42,599 nucleotides of DNA, from contig DEFE01000018.1 of NCBI GenBank assembly GCA_002350625.1, positions 33,087 to 75,685 of the forward strand, read 5' to 3'. The notes under the pieces are model-generated. The model was not told where the DNA came from. It was given only the letters and a program-made list of their open reading frames with translations, and ran no database searches. Position 1 is the stretch's first letter, and each line of letters opens with the position of its first letter. The translations under genes were made by a program, and so were the position numbers. Positions 7,764-15,786 of this stretch are shown in pieces. Origin of the DNA: Lachnospiraceae bacterium UBA2860. GTDB taxonomy: Bacteria > Bacillota > Clostridia > Lachnospirales > Lachnospiraceae.

Positions 7764-9278
7764 ATGAGTGAATATGCTGTATCTATGGAGCACATCACGA
7801 AGACCTTTCCCGGTGTAAAGGCCTTGGACGATGTGCACCTCCATCTGAAATCAGGTGAGGTGATGGCGCTGCTGGGAGAAAATGGTGCCGGCAAGTCCAC
7901 GCTGATGAAGATCCTTTCGGGGGTCTACACCAGGGATTCCGGAGACCTGGTTGTGTTCGGACAGAAGATCGAGGGCGACCTCGATACGAAGAAGGCACAG
8001 GCGCTCGGTATCGCCATTATTCACCAGGAGCTGAATATGTGCCAGCACCTGTCCGTGGCGGCAAATATGTTCCTCGGAAGAGAGATCGTGAAGGGCGGAC
8101 GTCTGGACAAGGCCGAGATGAACAGGCAGGCCATTGAACAGCTGGCGAAGCTCGGCATCCACGATCTGGATCCGGATACCAGCGTAGGGGAGCTGCCGGT
8201 CGGCCGTCAGCAGATGGTTGAGATCGCGAAGGCGCTTCTCATCAACGCCAAAGTGCTGGTCATGGACGAGCCGTCGTCCTCTCTGACCAACGCCGAGATC
8301 ACGGAGATGTTCCGCATCGTCCACGAGCTGAAGGCGATGGGCACGGCAATCGTCTACATCAGCCACCGCCTGCAGGAGCTGCATCACATCGTTGATTCCG
8401 TCACCATCATGCGCGACGGCAAATATATCACCGAAGGAAAGTTCACGGACTTCACCATGGAGCAGATCATCGCCAACATGGTCGGCCGCGAGATTACGAA
8501 CCAGTTCCCGAGAGATACGGTGCCGAGAGGGAAGAAGATCCTCGAGGTCAAGAACCTCAAAGCCGGGAAGCTGGTGCGCGACGTCAGCTTCGACGTCTAC
8601 GAGGGAGAGGTTCTCGGATTCTCCGGCCTGGTCGGCGCGGGGCGCACCGAGACCATGCGCGCCATTTTCGGCGCTGACCAGGTGGAATCCGGCACGATTG
8701 TCCTCGACGGGAAGACGATTACTATCAAAAACCCCGAGGACTCGATCCGCCAGGGCATCGTGCTTGCGCCGGAAGACAGAAAGAAGGAAGGGCTCTGCAC
8801 AAAACTCTCCATCCGCGACAACATCGCGCTTCCGAACCTGGACATCATCTGCGGACGCAATTTCCTTGGCACCATCAACAAGAAAACTGAGAATGAGATG
8901 ATTGAGAAGGGCAAGAACGCCCTCACGATCAAGATGCCGAACGCGGACGTGCAGGCGGGCAGCCTTTCCGGCGGCAACCAGCAGAAGGTCGTCGTGGCCA
9001 AGTGGCTGGCGCGGCAGTCCAGAGTCATCATCTTCGACGAGCCGACGCGAGGCATCGACGTCGCCGCCAAGGTGGAGATCTACGAGATCATCAATGACCT
9101 GAAAAAACAGGGCGTCGGCGTGATCGTCGTATCCTCCGAAATGCCTGAAGTCATGGGCATATCCGACCGCATCATCGTCATGTGCAACGGCCGGATCACC
9201 GGGGAGGTAGATCCTCGCGAGACGACAGAAGAAGCAATCATGACATTCGCGACACAGTTTGGCGACAATGCCGAGTAA
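7764..9278 (+). CDS. Sugar ABC transporter ATPase, RbsA/MglA type
   Basis: This 504-residue duplicated ABC ATPase of the CUT2 (ribose/galactose) class energises sugar uptake. The first cassette has Walker A GENGAGKST, a VGRQQMVEIAKAL signature in place of the canonical LSGGQ, and Walker B VLVMDEPSSSL. The second cassette has a degenerate Walker A (FSGLVGAGRTE), the signature LSGGNQQKVVVAKWL and Walker B VIIFDEPTRGIDV. A weak second Walker A is normal for RbsA. It sits at the membrane with the permease encoded 22 bp downstream. An AAAGGAG site precedes the ATG. The operon suggests import of the sugar handled by D-lyxose isomerase and the kinase. Confidence 0.95.
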   Translation: MSEYAVSMEHITKTFPGVKALDDVHLHLKSGEVMALLGENGAGKSTLMKILSGVYTRDSGDLVVFGQKIEGDLDTKKAQALGIAIIHQELNMCQHLSVAANMFLGREIVKGGRLDKAEMNRQAIEQLAKLGIHDLDPDTSVGELPVGRQQMVEIAKALLINAKVLVMDEPSSSLTNAEITEMFRIVHELKAMGTAIVYISHRLQELHHIVDSVTIMRDGKYITEGKFTDFTMEQIIANMVGREITNQFPRDTVPRGKKILEVKNLKAGKLVRDVSFDVYEGEVLGFSGLVGAGRTETMRAIFGADQVESGTIVLDGKTITIKNPEDSIRQGIVLAPEDRKKEGLCTKLSIRDNIALPNLDIICGRNFLGTINKKTENEMIEKGKNALTIKMPNADVQAGSLSGGNQQKVVVAKWLARQSRVIIFDEPTRGIDVAAKVEIYEIINDLKKQGVGVIVVSSEMPEVMGISDRIIVMCNGRITGEVDPRETTEEAIMTFATQFGDNAE

Positions 9279-9300
9279 TTGAAAGGAGAGGTATAACACG

Positions 9301-10287
9301 ATGAATAAGAAAAAAAGCTTTCTTTCCGCCCCGGGGATGGCGTCCGTTTTAACCGCTTATGCCGGCGTAGTGATCCTTCTGGTGATCTTTGCCATCATGA
9401 ATCCGAACTTTATCAAGAGCACGAACCTGATGCCGCTGTCCAGATCGATCTGCCCGTACCTCCTCGTCGGTATCGGCCAGGGTATCGTCTGTATCACCGG
9501 AAACATCGACCTGTCCATCGGTTCCGTGATCGGTATGTCCACCATGATCTCCGCGACGCTGATCTGCAACGGCGTCAATCCGATCCTGGCGATCCTGATC
9601 GACTTCGCGGCCTGCATGGTCGTCGGCTGCGTCAACGGCGTGCTCGTCGGTAAGTTCAAGCTGCCGCCGTTCATCGGCACACTGGGCACGATGACAATCG
9701 GCCGCGGCATCGCGCAGCTGGCAAACAATAACTACAACACCGGCGACATCGGCACAGAGCCGCTCGTCACGGGCTTCAGAAACATCTTCTACTATCAGAG
9801 AGTCGGATTCCTGTATATCAGCGTTATCATCACGCTGGTGATCTGGTTCATCTTCAACTACATCATGAACTATACGAGGACCGGGCGCCACATCTATTCG
9901 ATCGGCTCGAACGTCGACGCGGCGAGACTGTCCGGCGTCAACGTCTTCAAGACGACCTCCACGGCTTACCTGATCTCTGCGTTCTGCTCCTTCACGGCGG
10001 GCCTCATTATGACGGCGCAGGCCGGCATGGGCAACATGCAGGCGGGTCTCTCCTATGAGATGTACGGCGTCGCGGCAGCCGTTATTGGCGGTATCTCCAC
10101 CCTCGGCGGCAGCGGCCTCCTGATCGGCACGATCGCAGGTGCTTCCGTCTGGGCGATCCTGCAGAACGGCCTGACCATGGCGAACGTCCCGGCGGCCCTC
10201 AGAAATATCATCATCGGCATCATCGTCGTCGTCTGCGTTCTTATCGATATCGCAAGACGCAACGGCATCCTCGGAAAGAAGAAATAA
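9301..10287 (+). CDS. Sugar ABC transporter permease, RbsC type
   Basis: This 328-residue polytopic membrane protein of the CUT2 permease family has about 8-10 hydrophobic segments. Family marks are GIGQGIVCITGNIDLSIGS (the NIDLS motif), LPPFIGTLGTM, GSNVDAARLSGVN (the EAA-like loop that contacts the ATPase) and GGISTLGGSG. It forms a homodimer around the transport path in RbsC-type systems. AAAGGAG lies 12 bases before the ATG. The binding-protein gene follows after a structured 147-bp spacer. Confidence 0.95.
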   Translation: MNKKKSFLSAPGMASVLTAYAGVVILLVIFAIMNPNFIKSTNLMPLSRSICPYLLVGIGQGIVCITGNIDLSIGSVIGMSTMISATLICNGVNPILAILIDFAACMVVGCVNGVLVGKFKLPPFIGTLGTMTIGRGIAQLANNNYNTGDIGTEPLVTGFRNIFYYQRVGFLYISVIITLVIWFIFNYIMNYTRTGRHIYSIGSNVDAARLSGVNVFKTTSTAYLISAFCSFTAGLIMTAQAGMGNMQAGLSYEMYGVAAAVIGGISTLGGSGLLIGTIAGASVWAILQNGLTMANVPAALRNIIIGIIVVVCVLIDIARRNGILGKKK

Positions 10288-10308
10288 TCCGGGAAGGCAT
10301 CAAAAAAC

Positions 10309-10402
10309 GCTCTTAAATAAAGAGCACCTCATCCATTTAATTCATGGGGTGCAGACGCACCCCGGGATTATATACAACCCTGCAGGTATAGGCATATACC
10401 TG
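10309..10402 (+). promoter_or_regulatory. Four-hairpin intergenic leader before the binding-protein gene
   Basis: Four inverted repeats lie in 94 nt. (1) GCTCTT/AAGAGC is at 10309-10325. (2) ACCTCAT/ATGGGGT is at 10326-10350. (3) GGGGTGC/GCACCCC is at 10346-10363. (4) CAGGTATA/TATACCTG is at 10383-10402, eight perfect pairs. Hairpins 2 and 3 share bases 10346-10350, so they exclude each other. None has a strong downstream T run. Likely roles are 3' protection, processing, or uneven expression of the binding protein; this is inferred. Confidence 0.65.
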
Positions 10403-10434
10403 ACACACATCATTTATCTAAAGGAGGATAAATT

Positions 10435-11382
10435 ATGTTCAAGAAGATCGCAGCAGTAGCACTCGCAGGCCTTATGATCACCGGCATGGCCGTCACGGCT
10501 TTCGCGGAAGAACCGGTCGAGACAAAGGTCGCCCTCATCACCATGGATCAGATGGACGTTCACTGGGTACGCCTCCATGACGCCGCTCAGGCAAAGGTTG
10601 ACGAGCTGAACGAAGCCGGCAACAAGATCGAGATGGAATGGCTTGCTCCGGAGACCAAGGACAACGCACAGCAGATCGAGAAGATCAACGCGGCTATCTC
10701 CGACGGCTGCAACTACATCATCATCGCCTGCAACGACGCTACATCCGCTAACATGACGCTTCAGGAAGCGAAGGATCAGGGCATCAAGATCATCTATGTC
10801 GACGCTCCGGCTTCTCTGGAAGCTTCCGCGACATTCGCGACAGACAACTTCGCAGGCGGCAAGCAGGCCGGCGAGTATCTGCTGAAGGTCCTCACGGATG
10901 CAGGCGTGACAGAAGGCACGATCGGTATCGTTGACGCGCAGGCCGGCGTTGATTCCTGCCAGAACCGTTATGACGGCTTCGCTTCCGTCTTCGAAGGCAC
11001 GAAGTTCGAGCTCGGCGAGAGACAGTACTCCGACGGTGACAACTCCAAGGCTCAGGAGCTTGCAAACACACTGATCGCTAACGGCGTTGTTGCTATCTAC
11101 GGCACGAACGACGGCGCGACAAACGGCGCTGCGGCAGCTGTTGCTGACGCTGCTAACAACGGCCAGACCATCTACTGCGTCGGCTGGGACAAGTCCGACT
11201 CCAACATCGCTCACGTAGAGGGCGGCGAGCTCCTTGCGTTCATGGCTCAGAACCCCAACATCATGGGCGAGAAGGCCATCGAAGCTGTTGTCGCTCTTGA
11301 GAACGGCGAAGACCTTGGCGGCGAAGTCGTCGACACGGGCGTTTCCACAGTGGATGCTTCCAACGTCGCTGATTTCAAGTAA
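10435..11382 (+). CDS. Sugar ABC transporter substrate-binding protein, RbsB type
   Basis: This 315-residue periplasmic-binding-protein-like sugar receptor of the RbsB class has a signal peptide at residues 1-24 with a hydrophobic core and a signal-peptidase I type end, AFA before EEP. There is no lipobox cysteine, so unlike most Gram-positive binding proteins it is not predicted to be a lipoprotein. Family marks are VALITMDQMDVHWVRL, an NAAISDGCNYIIIACND segment, YVDAPA, GYLL-like GEYLLKVL, and YGTNDGATNGAAAAV in the second lobe. AAAGGAGG is placed ideally before the ATG. Codons are more uniform than in neighbouring genes (AAG, AAC, GCT, ATC), as for highly expressed genes. It is closed by a terminator. 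Confidence 0.93.
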   Translation: MFKKIAAVALAGLMITGMAVTAFAEEPVETKVALITMDQMDVHWVRLHDAAQAKVDELNEAGNKIEMEWLAPETKDNAQQIEKINAAISDGCNYIIIACNDATSANMTLQEAKDQGIKIIYVDAPASLEASATFATDNFAGGKQAGEYLLKVLTDAGVTEGTIGIVDAQAGVDSCQNRYDGFASVFEGTKFELGERQYSDGDNSKAQELANTLIANGVVAIYGTNDGATNGAAAAVADAANNGQTIYCVGWDKSDSNIAHVEGGELLAFMAQNPNIMGEKAIEAVVALENGEDLGGEVVDTGVSTVDASNVADFK

Positions 11383-11401
11383 TACTTAAGTCGTTTCAGA
11401 T

Positions 11402-11440
11402 GGGAGATCCCGCAGCGTTTCACGTTGCGGGATCCCTTAC
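11402..11440 (+). terminator. Hairpin terminator of the sugar operon
   Basis: GATCCCGCAGCG (11406-11417) and CGTTGCGGGATC (11423-11434) form a long stem with one G-U pair and a TTTCA loop. The following T run is poor, so termination may be partial and let through some transcript to the ROK gene. Confidence 0.7.
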
Positions 11441-11522
11441 TAAAAGAAGGCGTGCGCCGGCATGAGGGGCTCTTCAAAAGGAGAGACGACAGGCCATGCC
11501 TTAAGAGACAGCGAGGGATACT

Positions 11523-12710
11523 ATGAAAAAGCTGGGGAAAAACAGAGATGACCAGAAGCGTTCAAACTGGGGACTGGTTTTAAGGCTTCTGGCCACCGGA
11601 AGGTGCAGCTCCAGAATTGATCTGGCCAAGGCGACCGGGCTGACAAAAGCGACGATCACGCAGATTGTCGGCGACATGATCAGCCAGGGCATCGTCGAAG
11701 AGGCAGAGAAAGAGGTCCGCTCGGAGATCGGCCGGCATCCCACAAAACTGGTGATTTCCGGACGGGCGCCGAAGGTGATCGGCGTGCTGATCGACAGGGC
11801 TTACTGTGCGGCGGTTCTGTGCGATCTGAACATGAACGTGCTGAGCCGCAGCGAGGTCCGGAAGGAATGGAGCGACAAAGAGGACCTCATGGACAACGTC
11901 TTTCGCCTGGTAGACGATCTGCTCGAGACAAAGCAGTGCGTCATCGCGATCGGCGTCGCATCGGTCGGACCGGTGAATACCGGTGAAGGGATGATCGTCA
12001 ACCCCTTCTACTTTCACGATATTCATGACCTGCCGGTAAAGCGCCTCCTTGAGGAGCGGTACAGCCTGCCGGTTTTCTTTGACCATGACAATCAGTGCGC
12101 CGTCCTTGCGGAATCACTCTACGGAAACGGGAAGAATTACCAGGACATGCTGCTTGTCAGCGTCGCGCGCGGCGTGGGCTGCGGCATCATCGTGCAGGGT
12201 CACCGCATTCACAGTGCTTACGGGTATGCGCCGGAGATCGGGCACGTCTCCATCGACCACATGGGGGAGAAGTGCTCCTGCGGCAACCGCGGATGCCTCG
12301 AGATGTACACGAATTCCGACACCATCCTGAAAAAGCTGCGTCTCGCGACGGGGGAGAAGCTTGATTACGCCGGGTTCATGGCCAGATCGGAGGAGAAGGC
12401 GGTCGACGGCGTGATGCAGGAGTGCATCGGCAATCTGGTCATCGGGCTCATCAGCGTCATGAATATCTTAAATACCCAGCTGATTCTTCTGGGCGGAGAC
12501 TGCTGCGCGTGGCCGGACCGGTATATCCGGCAGATTGAAGAGGAAGTCAACCGGCTGAAGTTCGGCAACAAGAATATCCGCATCCCCGTGCGCAAAACAT
12601 TTTTCCTGTATGATTCCCAGTTGTTCGGCGCGGCCTGCCATGCCGTCAACGCCATGTTTAACGGGGAACTGTCCGGTCCCGTTATGAGAGAAACCCCGGT
12701 GGGAGCATAA
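11523..12710 (+). CDS. ROK-family transcriptional regulator (XylR/NagC type)
   Basis: This 395-residue cytosolic regulator has an N-terminal winged-helix domain (about residues 14-80, with RIDLAKATGLTKATITQIVGD as recognition region) and a ROK sugar-binding domain. The ROK zinc motif CSCGNRGCLE is present, preceded by PEIGHVSID. In this family the sugar or its phosphate controls binding to operators. It lies directly downstream of the lyxose/ABC operon and starts a run of four closely spaced genes ending in an alpha-glucosidase, so it is a good candidate to control either unit. No operator was identified. The glucokinase-type catalytic Asp appears replaced (FFDHDNQCAV retains D-N), so residual sugar-kinase activity is uncertain. 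Confidence 0.88.
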   Translation: MKKLGKNRDDQKRSNWGLVLRLLATGRCSSRIDLAKATGLTKATITQIVGDMISQGIVEEAEKEVRSEIGRHPTKLVISGRAPKVIGVLIDRAYCAAVLCDLNMNVLSRSEVRKEWSDKEDLMDNVFRLVDDLLETKQCVIAIGVASVGPVNTGEGMIVNPFYFHDIHDLPVKRLLEERYSLPVFFDHDNQCAVLAESLYGNGKNYQDMLLVSVARGVGCGIIVQGHRIHSAYGYAPEIGHVSIDHMGEKCSCGNRGCLEMYTNSDTILKKLRLATGEKLDYAGFMARSEEKAVDGVMQECIGNLVIGLISVMNILNTQLILLGGDCCAWPDRYIRQIEEEVNRLKFGNKNIRIPVRKTFFLYDSQLFGAACHAVNAMFNGELSGPVMRETPVGA

Positions 12711-12723
12711 AGAGGAGGCTCAT

Positions 12724-13209
12724 ATGTCACATCCGGTCATCAATCATGCGTTCTACGACGCCATCGTGCATTTCGATGAGTCAGAGGACGCGAAGGAATA
12801 CTATTATAAGATCATGAACACGGAGATTATCCGGAACGGAAAGAAGGTTCTCGTGCGCGACCAGATCCTGCGCGCCTATGCGATGCTGTTCTGTGATGAT
12901 ATCGGGGTGGAGCCCGGGAAGCCGGTGGGGCCGGATGAAGTGAATCTGACCGCGGACCGGCTGCACACGGGAACGATGGCTTACGACCATGAGCACTGGT
13001 ACCGCATGCAGCACCATTTTCCGGTGATTGATGAGGACAATTACGAACGCTTTGCGGCGCTTGTGATTGCGGACCTCAACGCAGGCCCCCTGCATGACGC
13101 CGCGATGAAAGATGGAGACATGCTCCTTTTAGGGGAGGTCAATTCACTGGAGATGACGAAGGAGGAGCGGGCGAAGCAGCACGTGCGCGTAGTGACGCCG
13201 GGAGGTTGA
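12724..13209 (+). CDS. Uncharacterised 161-aa protein in the ROK operon
   Basis: I do not recognise this family. The product is an acidic, probably soluble protein starting MSHPVINHAFYDA, with many His/Asp/Glu residues (DHEHWYRMQHHFPVID) that could bind metal. There is no signal peptide. AGAGGAGG lies ahead of the ATG, 13 bases after the ROK stop, and the gene ends 6 bases before the receiver-like regulator, whose ribosome site sits inside its last codons. Tight spacing on both sides implies cotranscription with the regulators and the GH13 enzyme. A role as an accessory or sugar-binding factor would be a guess. Confidence 0.75.
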   Translation: MSHPVINHAFYDAIVHFDESEDAKEYYYKIMNTEIIRNGKKVLVRDQILRAYAMLFCDDIGVEPGKPVGPDEVNLTADRLHTGTMAYDHEHWYRMQHHFPVIDEDNYERFAALVIADLNAGPLHDAAMKDGDMLLLGEVNSLEMTKEERAKQHVRVVTPGG

Positions 13210-13215
13210 TAAGGG

Positions 13216-14031
13216 ATGACCGTACTGATCGTTGATGAAAGCGCGAAAAAGCGCGATGAACTCCGCGCCTCGGTAGAAAAAACCATGCCGGATGCGGAAT
13301 TTCTGAGTTTTGATACCAGCCTCGGCGCCCTTGCGGAGGCCAGAAAAAAAGAGATCGACATCGCTTTTCTTTCCGTGGAGATGCCGGAGCTGGGAGGTCT
13401 TGACCTGGGAGAGTATCTCGAGGAGATGTACCCGCTCGTCAACCTGATCTTTCTGTCCGGCGAGAAGACCTTCGGCTATGACGCGCTGAAGCTGCACGCG
13501 AGCGGCTATCTTCTGATGCCGGCGGATGACGACGCTGTGAGGAAAGAGCTTGATGATCTCCGCCACCCCGCGGCGCAGAAGGAGCTGAAGCGGGTCTTCG
13601 CGCAGACCTTCGGGAACTTTGAACTGTTTGTCGATGGAAAGCCGGTGGCATTTAAGTACACGAAGACCAAGGAAATCGTGGCGATCCTCATCAATAACCG
13701 CGGCGCCCAGACGACGAACGGCGAGATCATCGCTGATCTGTGGGAGGATGACGGCGACCCGGAGAAGAAGAGCTCTTACCTCTCCAATCTGCGGCAGGAT
13801 CTGCAGAACACCTTCTCGAGGCTGAAGCTGAACGGCATCATCCTGAAGCAGCGGGGCAGCATGGCCATTGCCACGGACCGCATCGAGTGCGACCTCTACG
13901 ACTGGCTTGAGAAGAAGGAGAAGTCGAAGTACAAGTATATCGGCGACTACATGAACCAGTACAGCTGGCCGGAGTTCCGGCACGCGGAGCTGGATGAAAT
14001 CAGCTACGCGATGGCGGACGAGGGATACTGA
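13216..14031 (+). CDS. Receiver-like regulator with SARP/OmpR-type DNA-binding domain, phospho-acceptor lost
   Basis: This 271-residue regulator has an N-terminal CheY-like domain (residues 1-115) and a C-terminal winged helix of the SARP/OmpR kind (about 135-240, beginning FGNFELFVDGKPVAFKYTK). In the receiver the acidic pair Asp7/Glu8 remains. The phospho-acceptor Asp is Ser53 (AFLSVEMPELGG), and the invariant Lys of the K-P motif is Met101 (YLLMPAD). It therefore should not be phosphorylated in the normal way. No histidine kinase is encoded nearby, which fits. It lies between the unknown 161-aa protein and the alpha-glucosidase and probably regulates this carbohydrate gene set. It is cytosolic. 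Confidence 0.82.
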   Translation: MTVLIVDESAKKRDELRASVEKTMPDAEFLSFDTSLGALAEARKKEIDIAFLSVEMPELGGLDLGEYLEEMYPLVNLIFLSGEKTFGYDALKLHASGYLLMPADDDAVRKELDDLRHPAAQKELKRVFAQTFGNFELFVDGKPVAFKYTKTKEIVAILINNRGAQTTNGEIIADLWEDDGDPEKKSSYLSNLRQDLQNTFSRLKLNGIILKQRGSMAIATDRIECDLYDWLEKKEKSKYKYIGDYMNQYSWPEFRHAELDEISYAMADEGY

Positions 14032-14057
14032 AAAATTCATAAGATCGGGAGGCGGGC

Positions 14058-15773
14058 ATGTATCATCGAAAATGGTGGCATGACAAGATCATGTATCAGA
14101 TTTATCCGAAGAGCTTCTGCGACACGAACGGGGACGGCATCGGCGACCTGCGCGGCATCATCTCGAAGCTGGATTATCTGAAGGATCTCGGCGCGGATGT
14201 CCTGTGGCTCTCTCCGATCTACAAGTCGCCGCTCGCCGACGAGGGCTATGACATCTCCGATTACTACGCCATCGATCCGCGCTTCGGCACGATGGCGGAC
14301 ATGGACGAGCTGATCGCGGAGGCGAAGAAGCGGGATATGTTCGTGCTCATGGACCTGGTGGCGAATCACTGCTCCGACGAGCACGCATGGTTCCGGAAGG
14401 CCTGCGAGGATCCGGACGGACCTTACGGGCAGTATTTCTATATCCGCGGCGCCGGGGCGGACGGCGGGCGCCCGACGAACTGGCGCTCCTACTTCGGCGG
14501 GCCCGCGTGGGACCTGCTCCCGGGACACACGGATCAGTACTACCTGCACGTCTTTCACAAGAAGCAGCCGGATCTCAACTGGGAGAATCCGAAGGTGCGG
14601 GAGGAGATCTTCGCCAATGTCAACTGGTGGCTCGACAAGGGCCTCGGCGGCTTCCGCATCGACGCGATCATGAACATCAAGAAGCCGGCGGAGCTGCACG
14701 ATTACGAGCCGAACCGCACGGACGGCCTGTCTCCGCTCACGCACATGCTGGAGGAGGCCGGGGACATCGGGCCTTTTCTTACGGAGCTTAAGGAAGAGAC
14801 ATTTGCGAAGCACGACGCGTTCACGGTCGGGGAAGTGTGCGGCCCTGACCCGGTCTCTCTTCAGGCGTACATCGGGGAGGACGGGTACTTTTCAAGCATC
14901 TTCGACTTCGAGGAGAATACCTTCGGCAGGACGCCGAACGGCTATTATGACTGGCAGCGCTGCACGCCGGAGGATTACAAGCAGTGTGTCTTCCGCGCAC
15001 AGGCGCGCGCCGGCAGCATCGGTTTTCTTTCCAACATCATCGAAAATCATGACGAACCGCGCGGCGTGAACCGCTACCTCCCGGACGGGGAGCGGACGGA
15101 GACCGCGAAGAAGGCGCTCGCGTGCGCTTATTTTCTGCTGCGCGGGATTCCCTTCATCTATCAGGGGCAGGAGATCGGCATGGAGAACAAGGTTTTCCGG
15201 TCGGCTTCGGAGATCCGCGACGTCGGCGCGCTCGGTGAGTACGAGACCGCGAAGCGGGCGGGCTGCTCCGAGGAGGAGGCGCTGCGCGCCATATCCGCTT
15301 ACAGCCGGGACAACACGCGGACGCCGATGCAGTGGTCGGATGCGCCGCACGCCGGGTTCACGACGGGGACGCCATGGATCGAAGAAAATGAGAATTACAG
15401 GGAGATCAACGCGGAGAAGGCGCTTAAGGATCCCGACTCGCTCCTTTACTTCTACCGGAAGCTCGCGGCGCTTAGGAAAGCTCCGGCCTTTAAGGACACG
15501 CTCGTCTACGGGCGCATGACGCCGTATCTGCCTGAGGAGAAGAATCTGCTCGCGTATGTGCGGGAGAGCGTGGGTAAGGATGAGCTGCCGGATCTTACAT
15601 GCCCGACGCCGCGGCTGCTCGTCGCGGTCAACATGCAGAAGGAAGCGCGGGAAATCCCGCTTCCCGGCAAGGCGGCCCGCGTCCTTTTGAGCAATCTGCC
15701 CGTCTCAGACGGAGCGGCGGACGGCAGGGCGCGCCTTAAGGGCTGGCAGGCGGCCGTGTGGGAATTTGAGTAG
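14058..15773 (+). CDS. GH13 alpha-glucosidase (oligo-1,6-glucosidase-like)
   Basis: This 571-residue cytosolic glycoside hydrolase of family 13, close to subfamily 31, removes glucose from the non-reducing end of short alpha-glucosides. The catalytic triad is visible: nucleophile Asp202 (GGFRIDAI), acid/base Glu259 (TVGEVCG) and Asp332 (ENHDEPR). The N-terminus WWHDKIMYQIYPKSF and GYDISDYYAIDPRFGT are classical for the oligo-1,6-glucosidase/trehalose-6-phosphate hydrolase group. There is no signal peptide, so the substrates are imported oligosaccharides. GGAGGCGGG lies just before the ATG. It ends the ROK-led gene run. Linkage preference (1,4, 1,6 or sucrose) cannot be decided here. Confidence 0.92.
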   Translation: MYHRKWWHDKIMYQIYPKSFCDTNGDGIGDLRGIISKLDYLKDLGADVLWLSPIYKSPLADEGYDISDYYAIDPRFGTMADMDELIAEAKKRDMFVLMDLVANHCSDEHAWFRKACEDPDGPYGQYFYIRGAGADGGRPTNWRSYFGGPAWDLLPGHTDQYYLHVFHKKQPDLNWENPKVREEIFANVNWWLDKGLGGFRIDAIMNIKKPAELHDYEPNRTDGLSPLTHMLEEAGDIGPFLTELKEETFAKHDAFTVGEVCGPDPVSLQAYIGEDGYFSSIFDFEENTFGRTPNGYYDWQRCTPEDYKQCVFRAQARAGSIGFLSNIIENHDEPRGVNRYLPDGERTETAKKALACAYFLLRGIPFIYQGQEIGMENKVFRSASEIRDVGALGEYETAKRAGCSEEEALRAISAYSRDNTRTPMQWSDAPHAGFTTGTPWIEENENYREINAEKALKDPDSLLYFYRKLAALRKAPAFKDTLVYGRMTPYLPEEKNLLAYVRESVGKDELPDLTCPTPRLLVAVNMQKEAREIPLPGKAARVLLSNLPVSDGAADGRARLKGWQAAVWEFE

Positions 15774-15786
15774 GGAAAACGGGCGG

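Noticed and set aside
7851..9299. A 482-codon minus-strand open frame opposite the RbsA-type gene
   Set aside because: It is a shadow of the ATPase gene with the same Asp/His/Leu-rich composition. No start signal or family motif is visible.
11477..11503. Possible two-codon upstream frame (ATG CCT TAA) with an AAAGGAGA ahead of the ROK gene
   Set aside because: It may be chance. Nothing ties it to control of the downstream start, so it was not listed as a feature.
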